This document shows positions 1-10,791 of a stretch of DNA of 64,000 nucleotides, in pieces. The notes under the pieces were generated by a model. The model made no database searches. It was not told where the DNA came from and was given only the letters and a program-made list of their open reading frames with translations. This DNA is from Ustulina deusta (Eukaryota > Ascomycota > Sordariomycetes > Xylariales > Xylariaceae). How positions within the stretch are numbered: the stretch's first letter is position 1; each line of letters starts with the position of its first letter. Where the stretch lies: positions 62,001-126,000 of the forward strand of contig JAJNNX010000067.1 of the NCBI GenBank assembly GCA_023159155.1, written 5' to 3'. A program made the translations under genes and the position numbers.

Positions 1-1215
1 GGCCTCCTCATCTTCACTTTCATTGTGGCGGTCGGTGGCAATCCCCAGCACGATCACTTTGGCTTTCGCTACTGGTATGATCCTGGTGCTTTCGCCGAGT
101 ATTATACCACCGGCTCTCTCGGCCGATTCCAGGGATTCCTGCAATGCCTCATCTTTGCGTCATTGGCCGTGGCCGGCCCAGATTACGTCTCGATGGCAGC
201 CGGAGAAGCGGAGAATCCCCGTAAGGTTTTACCGAAAGCGTTTAACGCCGTCTTCTACCGCTTGACCACCTTTTTCTGTCTCGGATCGCTGGCCGTTGGT
301 GTGCTCGTCCCCTATAATGACGCCGAACTGAAGGCTGCTTACAATGAGAACCGACCTGGAGCGGCAGCGTCCCCTTACGTCGTCGCCATGAACCGACTAG
401 GCATTCCCATCTTGCCACACATCGTCAATGCCCTCATCTTAACAGCTGCCTTCTCTGCCGGGAACAGCTATGTGTACTGTGCGTCTCGATCACTTTATGG
501 GCTTGCCCTTGAAGGCAAAGCCCCGAAGTTCCTGATCAAATGCACCAAGAACGGCGTGCCCATCTACTGCGTCATCATCGTACTACTTATCGCGCTGTTG
601 TCATTCCTCCAAGTTTCCCAGGGCACCTCGGTTGTCTTAAGCTGGTTTGTCAGTTTGGTCACGGCATCACAGCTGATCAATTACTGTGTCGTTTGCTGTA
701 CGTACCTTTGTTTCCACCGGGCTCTGAAAGCCCAGGGTATCAGCCGAGGCTCTCTGCCGTACAAGGGATATCTGCAACCATATGTAGCATACTACGCACT
801 CGGAGCGACATTCGTTTTCACTTTCGTTGGTGGGTATACCGTGTTTTTGCCGGGGAACTGGGACGTCGCTAGCTTTCTTTTCTCGTGAGTACTTATCAAA
901 AACGGCGCTCGAAGGCGGCCGCCGAGTTAACTAAGGGCTTAGGTATACGTCTGTTGCCGCCTTTCCTATCCTCTACTTCGGCTGGAAGATCATTCATAGG
1001 ACCAGGATATACGCACCTGCCAATGTAGATCTTCAACAAGACTTGGACGAGGTTGAAGAATACACTCGAAACTACATCCCAAGGCCACCCAGGTACGCGC
1101 GATACGATATCTTCCCCAACTACAGCACTACCTCTTGGCTTATATGGATCAGCTTTTACTAACTAGCTTCCACAGGAATGGCTTTTCTAAATGGTTCAAT
1201 ATACTATTCACCTGA
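1..1215 (+). CDS. Amino acid permease, C-terminal part (5' end outside window)
   Basis: Plasma-membrane amino acid/proton symporter of the fungal AAT (APC superfamily) type. The frame is open from base 1. Exons are 1-884, 943-1092 and 1176-1215 (GTGAGT and GTACGC donors, phases agree), giving about 357 visible residues. The sequence VGGNPQHDHFGFRYW followed by a loop, then VAGPDYVSMAAGEAENPR, is typical of the middle of yeast Dip5/Agp-like permeases. Several hydrophobic spans follow, then a hydrophilic C-tail with EEYTRNYIPRPPR. A start codon is not in the window; GTG at 25 is internal. Substrate cannot be read from the sequence; Dip5-like (acidic amino acids) is a guess. Confidence 0.9.
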
Positions 1216-1618
1216 TACAGCGAAGTCGAGGTAACATAGTAGTGTATGTACATAGTCTGAACAAAAGCACATGTATCCCATTTAGATTATCACCGGTATA
1301 TGCGAGTTGGGCATGGGTTACATTGGAGCAAAAACGATACCCCGGTAGATGTAAAATACAGGATAATTCAGCATGCTCTCAACAAAGTGCGGACCTGTTG
1401 GGTTCAGACAAGAAACCTAGCAGGTTCTATTTTATCTTCATTTTCATATTTAGTGATTTTCATCTCTTCTCTTCTCAATCCATGCTGTCTAAGTCTACTA
1501 TATATTTAGACTCGACAACTCCATGATAACGTAGAGTGAGTCAATCTATCATAACCGTGAGCCGAACCAGCGGTCTGTTCCCCCCTCTCCTCTCCTACTA
1601 GGTACTAACTACTCTTAC
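1216..1618. other. Intergenic, convergent 3' ends
   Basis: Lies between the permease stop and the 3' end of the acidic protein gene on the other strand. Pyrimidine-rich and AT-rich; no coding signal seen. Probably holds both 3' UTRs. Confidence 0.6.
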
Positions 1619-2188
1619 CTACTCTTTCACAAACCACATATCGTTGTACAACTCATCCCCGTCATCACTACTTCCACCCAGCGTCCCCCCCTCCTCGCCG
1701 GACTCATCCTCGCTCTCATCGCATCCGCTCCCGCTCCCGCCATCGCCACTCGGCACATACTCGTCATCAGCAGCAGCAGCATCCGAATCGCCCCCATCAG
1801 CATCGACCCAGTCGAACTCGCCGCCCCCCTCCGGGTCCAGCCCGCACAATCTCAGCGCCGCCTCGTACGCCCAATCCGAGTCCGATTCATCGTCCGCCGC
1901 CGGAGAACCACCACGGTCCTCCTTCCTCTCCTCGCCCTCACTACTACTACTACTACCGCCTGTCAGCGTCTCCTCGAAAATCACGGCCTCGACGACGTAG
2001 TGCGGCACCCGCAGCCCCGCCACCGCGCCCGCCGAGTCGTGAACCACGTACACGGGCCGGCCGATGGCGTGCGTGCGCGCCCTGCACTGCGCCGCCAGGG
2101 CCCCGGTCCCCGGCACGAACAGGTAGCGGTGCGGCAGCGGGTCGAAGATGCCGACGACTTGCTCGTCGGGGCGTGTCTGTGCCGACAT
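1619..2188 (-). CDS. Small acidic protein of unknown function
   Basis: Single-exon frame of 189 residues with an ATG at 2188. I do not recognise the family. The first ~70 residues look folded (VVGIFDPLPHRYLFVPGTGA, then RPVYVVHDSAGAVAGLRVPH and a VVEAVIFEE strand). The remaining ~120 are low-complexity Ser/Asp/Glu/Gly, ending NDMWFVKE. There is no signal peptide or membrane span. Strong codon periodicity and GC-rich third positions argue that it is real. The reverse-strand frame over the same bases is a Ser/Pro-rich shadow. It may be an acidic nuclear or chaperone-like protein, but that is composition-based speculation. Confidence 0.55.
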   Translation of the reverse strand: MSAQTRPDEQVVGIFDPLPHRYLFVPGTGALAAQCRARTHAIGRPVYVVHDSAGAVAGLRVPHYVVEAVIFEETLTGGSSSSSEGEERKEDRGGSPAADDESDSDWAYEAALRLCGLDPEGGGEFDWVDADGGDSDAAAADDEYVPSGDGGSGSGCDESEDESGEEGGTLGGSSDDGDELYNDMWFVKE

Positions 2189-3070
2189 TTGTGTGTGTGC
2201 TTGGTGGGTTTTCGTAGGTAGGCGATTCGGTTCTTGAAGTGACTAACCCGAGTATCGTAGCTTTTATTTTTATTTTTCTTTTTCTTTTTCTTCTTTTCTT
2301 CGTATAGTTTTGTCTTGTCTTGTCTTTTTTCTTTTTTTTTGCCCCCTCTAGAAATGAATTTATTTGAAAACTCTGAATTGTTGTTGATATTGAACATCGG
2401 ATAGCTCCCCTACCCCCCCGTGGGACTCATCAGCTTTTATGCTTGGGGGGGTGCAGTGAAAGAATCCAGGGACAAAGCGATTGTGTGCGCTTCTCAATGA
2501 CTTCCTTTCCTAACAGGTGCTTTCATGAAGCTTGGGGAAGGAAAAGGACACTCTCCTTTGATGGTGAAAGGTGCTTTGTTTTTTTCTATCTAGACAGAGA
2601 GGGATGATGCTGCCACGATATGGCATCCCAAGATATGTAACGATGTAATAATACACCCCTGAATCCGAGTCGGCTATATAGGACTTCTATAATGTAAGAA
2701 CTGTCGATCCAGGTAGTATGACACGCACGCCATCATCTTTGGCCGACTGGAGGGACAAATAGAGTAATTATAGATCTAGCCTTACAAATCTGGGCTTGTG
2801 CCTCTATTACTATGAAAGTGTTGGTATCTATAAGTCGGAAGGACAGGGGCGATCATTCGTGAATGATGCCATGATAATATGTTCCTGGGACTCCGTAATG
2901 CCGCTGTAGCTGTTGGGCGCTATCCAATCGTGCACTCAAACGCCATGCTTTAAAGTCATAAATGTGCTCTACAGTGTTCCAACACCAGACGCCTTTTATT
3001 TTTTTCGGGACCTATCCCAATACCATCATGATACATGAAAGGATGTCGTCGTCTTGTTGTCATGGCCTCG
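2189..3070. other. Intergenic, 0.9 kb
   Basis: 5' side of the acidic protein gene and 3' side of the GT32-like gene. Contains T-rich tracts around 2270-2340 (probably promoter/5' UTR of the acidic gene) and a C7/G7 pair near 2412-2450. No gene recognised. Confidence 0.5.
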
Positions 3071-4240
3071 CTATTGCCAGACAGAGTCGATGTCATCCTG
3101 TAGGAATCGCCGGACTAAAAGATTAAAGCGCGTATCACGCGTGCGAACCCTCTCGGGCGTGAGCTTGCTGAGGAATCGATCCCAGGCCATCTGGCTCCAG
3201 GCGTGATAGGCAAGTTGTTCCCCGAACAGGCTTCCCCCGTTACGACTTATCTCGACAGTCCACTGGCGGGCCTGCTGCCGAGTAAGGGGTTCGTGCATCC
3301 ACTGGACGTGGTGCCAAGTCCAGGTAGGCCAGAAGAAGGTCGAGGGTGGCAAGGCGCAAATGTCATGGGGATACTGGAGCTGGAGCTTCTTGGGTAGAAT
3401 AACGCTGTGATAATTCCACTCGTGCGAAAGATCGACGTGATTGTACTCGGCAACCCAGCGGTCGATAAAGGTACTGTTCTTGCGGGCGACCATGATGGCA
3501 TTGCAGAGGCCGCCACGATTGCCACCCTCGTGGCCCATGATAATATCACGAGGGGATCTAAGGAGGTCTGTAAAGGGGCGAAGGCCAAAGGCATCTATAT
3601 CCAGGTAGATGCCACCCTGCTCGCGAAGCAGCTTGAGGCGCAGGATGTCGGAGACATGAGCGGCTTGCCAATGGGCACCTGGCTGGTTCTTCAAAGCCTC
3701 CATCTCCTCGGGCGAGTGATAGACGAGGGTGATGTCGTTCTTCAGATGGCGGATCCAGTGGTTGGAAAAGGGGTTCTTGTTGGGCTCTCGAGCGGGGGGA
3801 TCGGCGAGGTAGGTATAATGGAGAGAAATCTCATCGGCTCGCATGCCGACGATGGCGCTCCGTACGGCAAGGTAGGAGATGAAATTGAAGGTGCCGACGT
3901 CGGGATCCTCGTAGGGATTGCTAAGGCCGAAGATGAAGTGAACGTGGTTTGGTATCAGCTCGGTCTCGAGCAATGGCCGGGCCGTGGCCGTGGCAGGGCG
4001 TGTCCTGCCGTAGAGGCAATCGAGCTCATCGTGGGTGGAGATGAAGTCCTGCTGGACCCGATATTGCTCCGACCAGGGGTTTGTCTGGCGCAGCCAGTCG
4101 CCGAAGCTGTAGAGGCAGGGCCATATGTAGGGTGCAAGGAGCACGACGAGGAGGATCAGGAGGATCGTGGAGGCTCGGCGGCGGCGGAGGAGCGAGACCC
4201 AATCCCAGCGCTTCTTGCTTCTAGGAAGCCAACGAGACAT
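3071..4240 (-). CDS. GT32-family (DXD) glycosyltransferase, type II membrane protein
   Basis: Single-exon gene of 389 residues. The frame is open upstream from a TTG, but the first in-frame ATG is at 4240. Residues ~24-42 form one membrane anchor after a basic N-terminus, the layout of a type II Golgi transferase. PNHVHFIFGL near residue 98 is the usual first strand of GT32/OCH1-like enzymes. HVSDILRLKLLREQGGIYLD, then the DID at 214-216, is the Mn2+/nucleotide-sugar binding DXD region, and MGHEGG with NAIMVARKNS follows as in the family. Likely role: sugar transfer from a nucleotide donor in Golgi glycan or glycolipid synthesis; exact donor unknown. It is divergent from the GT15 gene at 5275. 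Confidence 0.85.
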   Translation of the reverse strand: MSRWLPRSKKRWDWVSLLRRRRASTILLILLVVLLAPYIWPCLYSFGDWLRQTNPWSEQYRVQQDFISTHDELDCLYGRTRPATATARPLLETELIPNHVHFIFGLSNPYEDPDVGTFNFISYLAVRSAIVGMRADEISLHYTYLADPPAREPNKNPFSNHWIRHLKNDITLVYHSPEEMEALKNQPGAHWQAAHVSDILRLKLLREQGGIYLDIDAFGLRPFTDLLRSPRDIIMGHEGGNRGGLCNAIMVARKNSTFIDRWVAEYNHVDLSHEWNYHSVILPKKLQLQYPHDICALPPSTFFWPTWTWHHVQWMHEPLTRQQARQWTVEISRNGGSLFGEQLAYHAWSQMAWDRFLSKLTPERVRTRDTRFNLLVRRFLQDDIDSVWQ

Positions 4241-5274
4241 GCTCGAGGGGACCGTGCCTGTCTGCTGTTCGCGATGGGGCAATTGGGTCTCGGGCGCATG
4301 CTAAACGATGCAAGATGGACGGGGAGAGGAAGAAGAAGGAGAAGAAAAGGCGTTGATGTGCCGGCTCGAGTCGAAGATCGGAGGCGGAATCGGAGACGAA
4401 TGCCATGCGTGCCCGGGGAGTCGAGGCGTCTTTCACGATGTCATACGGTAGTCAATGCTGTCAGGTCGGAGTCGGCTGGACGGTGTATGTCAAGGAGTGG
4501 CCGAGGACCGTACGATGGTCTCTGAGATGACATGGCTTGTGTCGCTACAACATGGCGGCAAAGGTGTGGGGAGAATGACCCGGGTGGGAGTGTCAGACGC
4601 CTGCGTTACGTATTATTGATCTGTCTCGGCATCGAGATGGAGAGTGCAGAGAGGTCTGTTGGAGAAAAGATGACGAGATGGATCTTCAGCTGCGAGGACC
4701 CACCTTTGCAGCGTGCGACAGTGTCCCTACGCGTCCTCCAGTGGCTTTCTCAGTGCAATGGCCCAATGACACAACGTCATCTTGTCCCCGGCGCAGAGGT
4801 ACCTATTGGTGCTTGTACAGCACTGCCACCATGCATGATGGAGGAGGCACGGCGCTCCACTTTATGAATTACGGCGGCTTATTCCCCTGGACAGACATCG
4901 CTGCCAGTGTTGGCCCACTGCCTGAAGGGACCCCACAAGGTACCTACCCCTTTCTTGATCTTGCAGGGGTTCCCCGGGGTCGTATCTGAGTCCCTATCTG
5001 CCTAGCTACCTCTTTATCTATCGATGCCAATGTTGTCCGGCGGTCAGCAGCCACCCGTCTCTCGCTGCCCCCGTGTTTGGTCACGATGGGGGAAATGTGT
5101 GCATAGATAAACCCAACGAAAACAAAACCGGGGTGTTCTGATATTGTTCATAGCCGGACCCGTGTATCGTCAGCGACGCGCAATGCTTGGAAAACCATGA
5201 TCTCCCGTCCTTAGTCCTGTCCCGTCCCGTCCCCCGAGCGCACTCCCCCCAGTGCGCCCGACCACCACGCACCA
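4241..5274. promoter_or_regulatory. Shared upstream region of two divergent glycosyltransferase genes
   Basis: About 1.03 kb separates the start codons of the GT32-like gene (minus) and the GT15 gene (plus), so it must hold both promoters. A C-rich stretch (5211-5250) lies just upstream of the GT15 start. Open frames here have no recognisable product. Co-regulation of the two Golgi enzymes is inference. Confidence 0.5.
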
Positions 5275-6776
5275 ATGCTCCATCACCGCCTCCTGCAGCG
5301 CCTGCAACGCGTACGCCGACGCGGCCTCCACAAGTCGCCCGTGCTCTGGGTCGTCCTCGCCGCGACGCTCCTCGAGGTCGTCTCGCACGCGTTCCGCTTC
5401 CGCGTCCCCGTGCCCAGCCGCGAGCTCGACACCCCTTTCTACACGACGTGCCTGGAGCCCGAAGTCAACGCCCCCCGCGAAAATGCCGCCATTGTCATGC
5501 TGGCCCGCAATGAAGAGGTCGAGCAGGCTCGCCACTCGGTCGAGAGCCTCGAGCGCCACTTCAACCAGTGGTTCAAGTACCCCATCGTGTTCTTGAACGA
5601 CGACCCGTGGAACGAGACCTTCATCGAGGTCCTCAACGCCACCACGAGCGCCGAGACCTTCTTCGAGTACGTCCCGAAGCAGGAGTGGCTGTTCCCCGAG
5701 TGGGTAGACCCGGATGACGCCCGAGCCAGTATGAAGAGCCAAGGTGACAGCGGCATCCTGTACGCCGGCAAGGAAACATATCATCATATGTGTCGTTTCT
5801 TCTCAGGGTATGTTCTCGCCCCTGTCCCGGTCCGGCTGTGGCAAGACCTCGTTGCTCATGTTCTCACGATGGCAGATACTTTTACCAGGTCGAAGCGCTC
5901 AAGAAATACAGGTGGTACTGGCGGTTAGAACCCAACGTCGATTTCTCCTGCGCCATCACCTACGACCCCTTTCGTGAAATGGCCCGCCACAAGAAGGTCT
6001 ACGGTTATACCATATCACTTTGGGAGGAGAAACGGACATGTCCAAGTCTCTTTCGCAAGGTGTCGGACTGGAAAGAGTCTCAAAATATCGCCTCAACTTC
6101 CATGTGGAAAGCTGGTATAACTCCATCTTGGGTCCCCTGGCCATTTCGCAGCGCCCTGAGCTGGCTACCTCATCGGGACAGACATGGAGATGGGTGGAAT
6201 ACATGTCACTACTGGAGCAACTTTGAAATTGCAGACCTCGATTTCTTCCGTAGCGAAAGATATCAATCGCTGTTCCAAAGGCTAGATAGGGACGGCGGTT
6301 TCTATTATGAAAGAGTATGCCCTTCCCAAAGTTCCCCTGTCCCTCGAGAAACCAACCCAGAAAACACCAATGACGATATCCTTTCCGACACCTTGGTTTG
6401 TCAGAAACGCCCCATGGACGAAGAGCGCTAATGAAGTTCATGATAATAGTGGGGAGATGCACCAGTCCATACTCTTGCCGTAAACATGCTGGCCGAGCCG
6501 CACCAGATCCACCACTTCGCCGACATTGGCTACAGACACGACACTTTCTACCAATGCCCAGCCAACGCGCCCGGGGGACAGCTGCCCGAGTCGAGCACAT
6601 TGAACCTGGCCAATGAGTCCTGGGCGTCCGAGATTGAGGGCGGCGTGGGGTGCCGATGCGAGTGTGATGGCAGCAAGACCCGCAACATCCCCAATTTTTG
6701 CCATGATAGGCTGAGGGCGCCCAATACTATGAGTCGTCCCTGGTCTACGTGGTTTCTTGAATGGTTCTTCTTCTAA
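5275..6776 (+). CDS. GT15 alpha-1,2-mannosyltransferase (KRE2/MNT1/KTR type)
   Basis: Exons 5275-5807, 5876-6314 and 6450-6776 give 432 residues. A short cytosolic basic segment and a membrane anchor (~21-40) precede the lumenal domain, the plan of fungal Golgi mannosyltransferases that extend O- and N-linked mannan. Family motifs in order: NAAIVMLARNEE, LNDDPWNETF, KKYRWYWRLEPNVDFSC (with the conserved Glu), DPFREMARHKKVYGYTI, HYWSNFEIADLDFFRS, and after the second intron RWGDAPVHTLAVNML with HHFADIGYRHDTFYQCP. The second exon junction falls inside FYYERWGDAPVH and restores the motif exactly. The length suits the family. Confidence 0.92.
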
Positions 6777-7791
6777 GCCGCACATCATTCGAGTCGAAGC
6801 TGACGGAACAAAAAAAAAAAGTGCATAAGTCTGCAGAAGCGCGCCAGCTTGGTCGAAGCAAGCTTATCTATGAACTGGTTTGGGACGCCATGTGTTTTAC
6901 GATGCAGCGTCAACTTACGCATTACGTCGCATTTGTGAGACGACGGAACCAACTTTACAACAGCAAGCACTGTCTAATGCTTGGTGGAGTCTAGAGGCCT
7001 CGTAAGCAGAGGAGATCACAAATACCCTGCAAACTAATCAGCCCCCGAATCTGCCCGAGTGTTCGAATAGAAACTCATCAGGCAATCATTACGCGTCAAC
7101 ACGATGTCGGTTTTGTTGTTTTTGGGGGGGTCCGTACAACATATAGATGCGAGAGTATTGCATGAAGCATTCGGAGTTGGTTGATGCGATGCGCCATGAT
7201 ACCCCTATTCATCTCAGTGACAGCATTTTGTTTTCCGGGGGCAAAGTCTTTCTACGATTTATATAAAATAAGGCAGCATTTCATGGTAATGATATACATC
7301 TCATAGAAATTATTAGCAGAGGTATACATGGAGGCCACTGTACATTATTTATTACATAGAGCGAGTCTTGCGGTCTATCAAGATTGGTCTGTCAATATAC
7401 TGGATTGGGCCATCTAAAGGAAGCCGTGGTTCTCCATCTCAGCAGGCAGTGCTGGTATCATTACCCGTACTGAATTCGTGGTTCGCATTCCGTACCCGAG
7501 GAGCTTTGTCCGCACGGCACGTCCGACCTAACGGGTCCGGCTGTCAACAACGCCCCAAAAGATGACGGCCGTCGCAACGCCCCATGTTGAACTCATCAGG
7601 CCGCGTACTATGCCGTCACAGGACTCTGAAGAAGTAGATATAGTCCTCAGCTACTCTACGACCCATAAACGGCTCACTGAAGCAGCGGCGATGTACCTTG
7701 GTAAAGGCTACCAATGGATCATTGACCTATCGGCTGCAGGGTATGCTTCCTCTTCTCGGCGCTTCGTATGCTAGTCTCTCCGATTGCCCGC
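6777..7791. other. Intergenic, 1.0 kb
   Basis: Between the convergent GT15 and ALB1 genes. Several short open frames but none with family motifs; G8 tract near 7121. Nothing supported. Confidence 0.5.
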
Positions 7792-8050
7792 TCACGAGAT
7801 ATTGTCTATATCGACAGCCATATCCCGCTCCCGATCCTCCCCAGCAGCGTCCTGCTTCTGCTTCTCCTGCTGTTTCGCGGCCTTGGCCTCTGTTTCCCCA
7901 GATACATCTAACAAGCAAGCAAACATTAGTATTCAATTCTCACGAAAATTTTTTCCACCTCTTCATCTTTTTCCCCATCCCCTCCACTACATTCCACTCC
8001 ACTCCACTCCACTCCACTCCACGCCTAGTGGAGAGAAAAAGGTGCATGCG

Positions 8051-8098
<48 letters not shown>

Positions 8099-8441
8099 AA
8101 GAAGAAAACAAGATAGAAGAGGGGAAAGAAAGAAAGAAAGAAGAAAAAAAAAAGGACAAACCCTTCATCTCGACCTCGCCGTCGGCCTCCATCTTCCGCT
8201 TCAGCGCGTATCCTATCTTGCGCTCGAGCTTGCGCATCTTCTTGGCGCTGACGGCGGCGTTGGGGCCGCTCGTGGGGAGCAGTCCGGCGCGAGCGCCGCG
8301 GCGCGCGTCGGCCTTGGTGATCTTGTGCTGCTCGGCCTGCGTCCTGCGCGCGACGTGCTTCGCCGAGTGCTTGCGCGCCCTCGCGGTGCGCGCTACCAGG
8401 CGGTTCTTAGAGGGGCCGTTGGGGTTCTTGACCGAGGGCAT
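7792..8441 (-). CDS. ALB1: Ribosome biogenesis protein Alb1
   Basis: Two exons, 8162-8441 and 7792-7907, give 131 residues. The N-terminus MPSVKNPNGPSKNRLVARTA, the basic segment after it and GLLPTSGPNAAVSAKKMRKL are diagnostic of fungal Alb1, the nuclear shuttling factor that works with Arx1 on pre-60S particles. A naive read-through of exon 1 yields a junk Ser/Leu tail because it enters the intron. Splicing at GTTTGT (8161) to a TAG acceptor at 7908 gives the expected charged tail (KDVSGETEAKAAKQQEKQKQ) and a TGA at 7792. The 254-nt intron carries the microsatellites listed separately. Confidence 0.88.
7994..8022. repeat. CCACT pentanucleotide repeat in the ALB1 intron
   Basis: Tandem CCACT/ACTCC units run through 7994-8022 on the plus strand, inside the ALB1 intron. 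Confidence 0.8.
8059..8094. repeat. (GA)18 microsatellite in the ALB1 intron
   Basis: About 18 GA units, followed by GAAA-type tetramers and an A-rich tract to 8153. On the coding (minus) strand this is a long CT-rich tract at the 5' half of the intron. Confidence 0.9.
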
Positions 8442-8892
8442 GGCTGGTTCGGTTGGCTGGCGGGGTCGGGTCGGTGTTATGGCGGTGGTTGTTGGGGGTG
8501 TCTGTCCTGCTGTGGTGTCGAGATTCGGATGTTCTTGACTTGGTTGCTGTTCGTATGTTGTATGGGTGTGTGGACTGACGAAGGTATCAGATAGGTACTC
8601 GTCGATTGCACTTGGTTACTAAGTAAGTTGGTATGGAGTTCACCACTGACTGCCATGGACCCTGAAAATCGAAAATTTGGTGGGGTTTGGTCCTTTTCAT
8701 GCGGTAACACGTAGACTAACCTGCCTAGGTAGGTACCTGCCGAATGTCCCCCTTCCAAGGTTCGGTCCACATGGAAATGTTCATTCTGTTTGAATATAGA
8801 GTTTAGGTGCACATATACATGAATAAATATATATTACCTAGGTGTTTTTTGATGTTGGGGATTCGGATCATGGACTTTCTCACGAAACAAAC
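8442..8892. other. ALB1 promoter / HET gene 3' flank
   Basis: About 450 bp holding the ALB1 upstream region and the 3' flank of the HET gene. Contains a GGTT/GGCGG-rich segment (8441-8520) just upstream of ALB1. No gene recognised. Confidence 0.5.
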
Positions 8893-10791
8893 TCATCTGA
8901 GCTCGATTTCAGTCAGCGTATGTACAGCTTCTAATGAGGACAAGTTCATTGCTGTACCATTCACCACTTCCTGGGCATACGCATCGCCCAAAAAAATATA
9001 GTCTTTGCCATTACCTGTCGGCGATTGTCTCAAGATGTAGGGAGCCTTACCGCCGGGTATTACAACCAACAAATCCGAAACTTGGAGAGATTCCGGCCCA
9101 AAACCTATCCATCCGCTGTCCGTCCTAAAGAGCCGCCTTCCAAGCGTGTTGACTTGGACAAATTCATCAAACTCCCGCACGTCACTCCTCACATTTGTCG
9201 AGAGGGAGCTCGGGTTCTCAGAGGCAAACCATGTATGCCACATCTGATACGCTTTCAGATGCAACCCCGATGCCGGATCTTCACCCCATTTCTTCAACCC
9301 TAAACTGCCAGATAGTAACATGGAAAAGTCTCGCTCTCTTTCCCATCGTTTCTCACCTGTCTCTCCTCTTATGCGATTCTGTTCGATTTCGGTCTCCATC
9401 CCACCAACTTTCACCCACTCATCCAATAATGGTTTACCGGAAAGTGTCGAGTTAGCTCGAGGGTAACCAGGCGCATCGGCGACAATGTTACCGATAAAGT
9501 ACGCTTCGGTAGCGACTCGCCTCGTGCTTGTGAGTGTCCACTTGGGGTTTGGGGGTCCAGAAGTATGGTATAGATCTAATCTCGTTGTTCGGTCTGAGTA
9601 GATCAGATGGAATGATGCATCTAACTTGGCGTTCCAGTCTGGCACCCAGCTGGGTAGTTCCAGCACTGTTGGCTCCGCAACAGAGGGTGGCAAGACATGA
9701 CTGAGTATATCGAGAGTTCCTGATTGTTCAACTATAATCATGGCCACATCCTGGAATAGAATCGCGGCTGAGGTATAGTTGTTCGTCTGGATTAAATCTC
9801 GTATCTTCTCATCGTTCAATTTTAATCCCAGCATGCCATATATTCGATCGCATGGGTCTGAACATAGACGTGGACGGAAAGTCTTCATCAATTCAACAAA
9901 ATCGTACCCCCCAGAATCATCCGGAGCAGTCATTGTGTGAATCTGGTCATATCGCAATACCGCGCGGAATATCGACAACCCGTCGTTGGCACAACTAGGC
10001 ATATCCAGGTAAACTCGAGCGTAGCCATCGGCAACTCGCAGAGATGCCCAGCAGCAATTTCTCTCGTGATCACGCAGGGTTTCAAAAGCCCTGCCAAGTG
10101 TAATCCTGTCTATCCTACGCTGTCCACATTGGAACAAGACTCTTTGGGCCAAGGCAAACTCCTGAACCGTCCACACCCGGGTCCACCATGCCGTGCCAAA
10201 GAACCCGATAAGAGAGTCTCTCAGCGTTTTTGAGTGGAGGGTTTGGCCGTCAATCGCGATGTGGGGCGACAGAGTCGGCTCGTAGTGCTCATCTACGTGC
10301 GTCGCCGCTCTCTCCAGGAAGGACATGCCAATATCAAAAGGTGCCGACACTGGGGACAAAAACACGAGAACCAATGACGCTCGAGAATAGACGCTGCCCA
10401 TGAGTCTTACTTGTATGGCACGCTCTGCGATATCGGCTTGGTTAATGCAGATGGCGTCAATCCACAGGCGCTGCGGGGAATCACGACAGCTGAGGGTCTC
10501 TATGATGGTGTAGAGGTTCTCGGTCACTGCGAGTTGCATGTTGGAAACCTTGAGTGGCACAGTAGCTTCCTCGCAGCCCCAGGCATACGAGAGCGCCGTA
10601 AATGAGGGCAGAGAGTCGTAGGCAAGAGAGACACTTTCTAACGATAGAGAGAAAGGCGTGTGTTTTCCTCTGCTTCTCGCGTCGTCCTGTTTATCATCTT
10701 GCCAGCTCAGACGAAGGATGCGAATCTCGTTGTTTTGTAATACACAGTAGCCATCGGAATCGACATCATCGATGCAGGAACATAAAGACAT
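8893..10791 (-). CDS. HET-domain (heterokaryon incompatibility) protein
   Basis: Intact single exon of 632 residues from ATG 10791. The three HET blocks are clear: FTALSYAWG (~64), LWIDAICINQADIAERAIQV (~108) and WWTRVWTVQEFALAQRVLF (~202). The C-terminal half has the conserved ending of the family (GRRLFRTDSGWIGFGPESLQ, then SDLLVVIPGGKAPYILR and YIFLGDAYAQEVVNG). HET domains are TIR-like and mediate regulated cell death after fusion of incompatible hyphae in fungi. No NACHT or repeat domain is attached. Partner and allelic role are unknown. Compare the broken HET gene at 38.5 kb. Confidence 0.93.
   Translation of the reverse strand: MSLCSCIDDVDSDGYCVLQNNEIRILRLSWQDDKQDDARSRGKHTPFSLSLESVSLAYDSLPSFTALSYAWGCEEATVPLKVSNMQLAVTENLYTIIETLSCRDSPQRLWIDAICINQADIAERAIQVRLMGSVYSRASLVLVFLSPVSAPFDIGMSFLERAATHVDEHYEPTLSPHIAIDGQTLHSKTLRDSLIGFFGTAWWTRVWTVQEFALAQRVLFQCGQRRIDRITLGRAFETLRDHERNCCWASLRVADGYARVYLDMPSCANDGLSIFRAVLRYDQIHTMTAPDDSGGYDFVELMKTFRPRLCSDPCDRIYGMLGLKLNDEKIRDLIQTNNYTSAAILFQDVAMIIVEQSGTLDILSHVLPPSVAEPTVLELPSWVPDWNAKLDASFHLIYSDRTTRLDLYHTSGPPNPKWTLTSTRRVATEAYFIGNIVADAPGYPRANSTLSGKPLLDEWVKVGGMETEIEQNRIRGETGEKRWERERDFSMLLSGSLGLKKWGEDPASGLHLKAYQMWHTWFASENPSSLSTNVRSDVREFDEFVQVNTLGRRLFRTDSGWIGFGPESLQVSDLLVVIPGGKAPYILRQSPTGNGKDYIFLGDAYAQEVVNGTAMNLSSLEAVHTLTEIELR

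Noticed and set aside
3407..4525. 372-codon plus-strand ORF
   Set aside because: Antisense to the GT32-like gene, which has clear family motifs on the minus strand.
8025..8161. Ser/Leu repeat tail on the ALB1 frame
   Set aside because: Translation of the (CT)n part of the intron; splicing gives the proper Alb1 tail.
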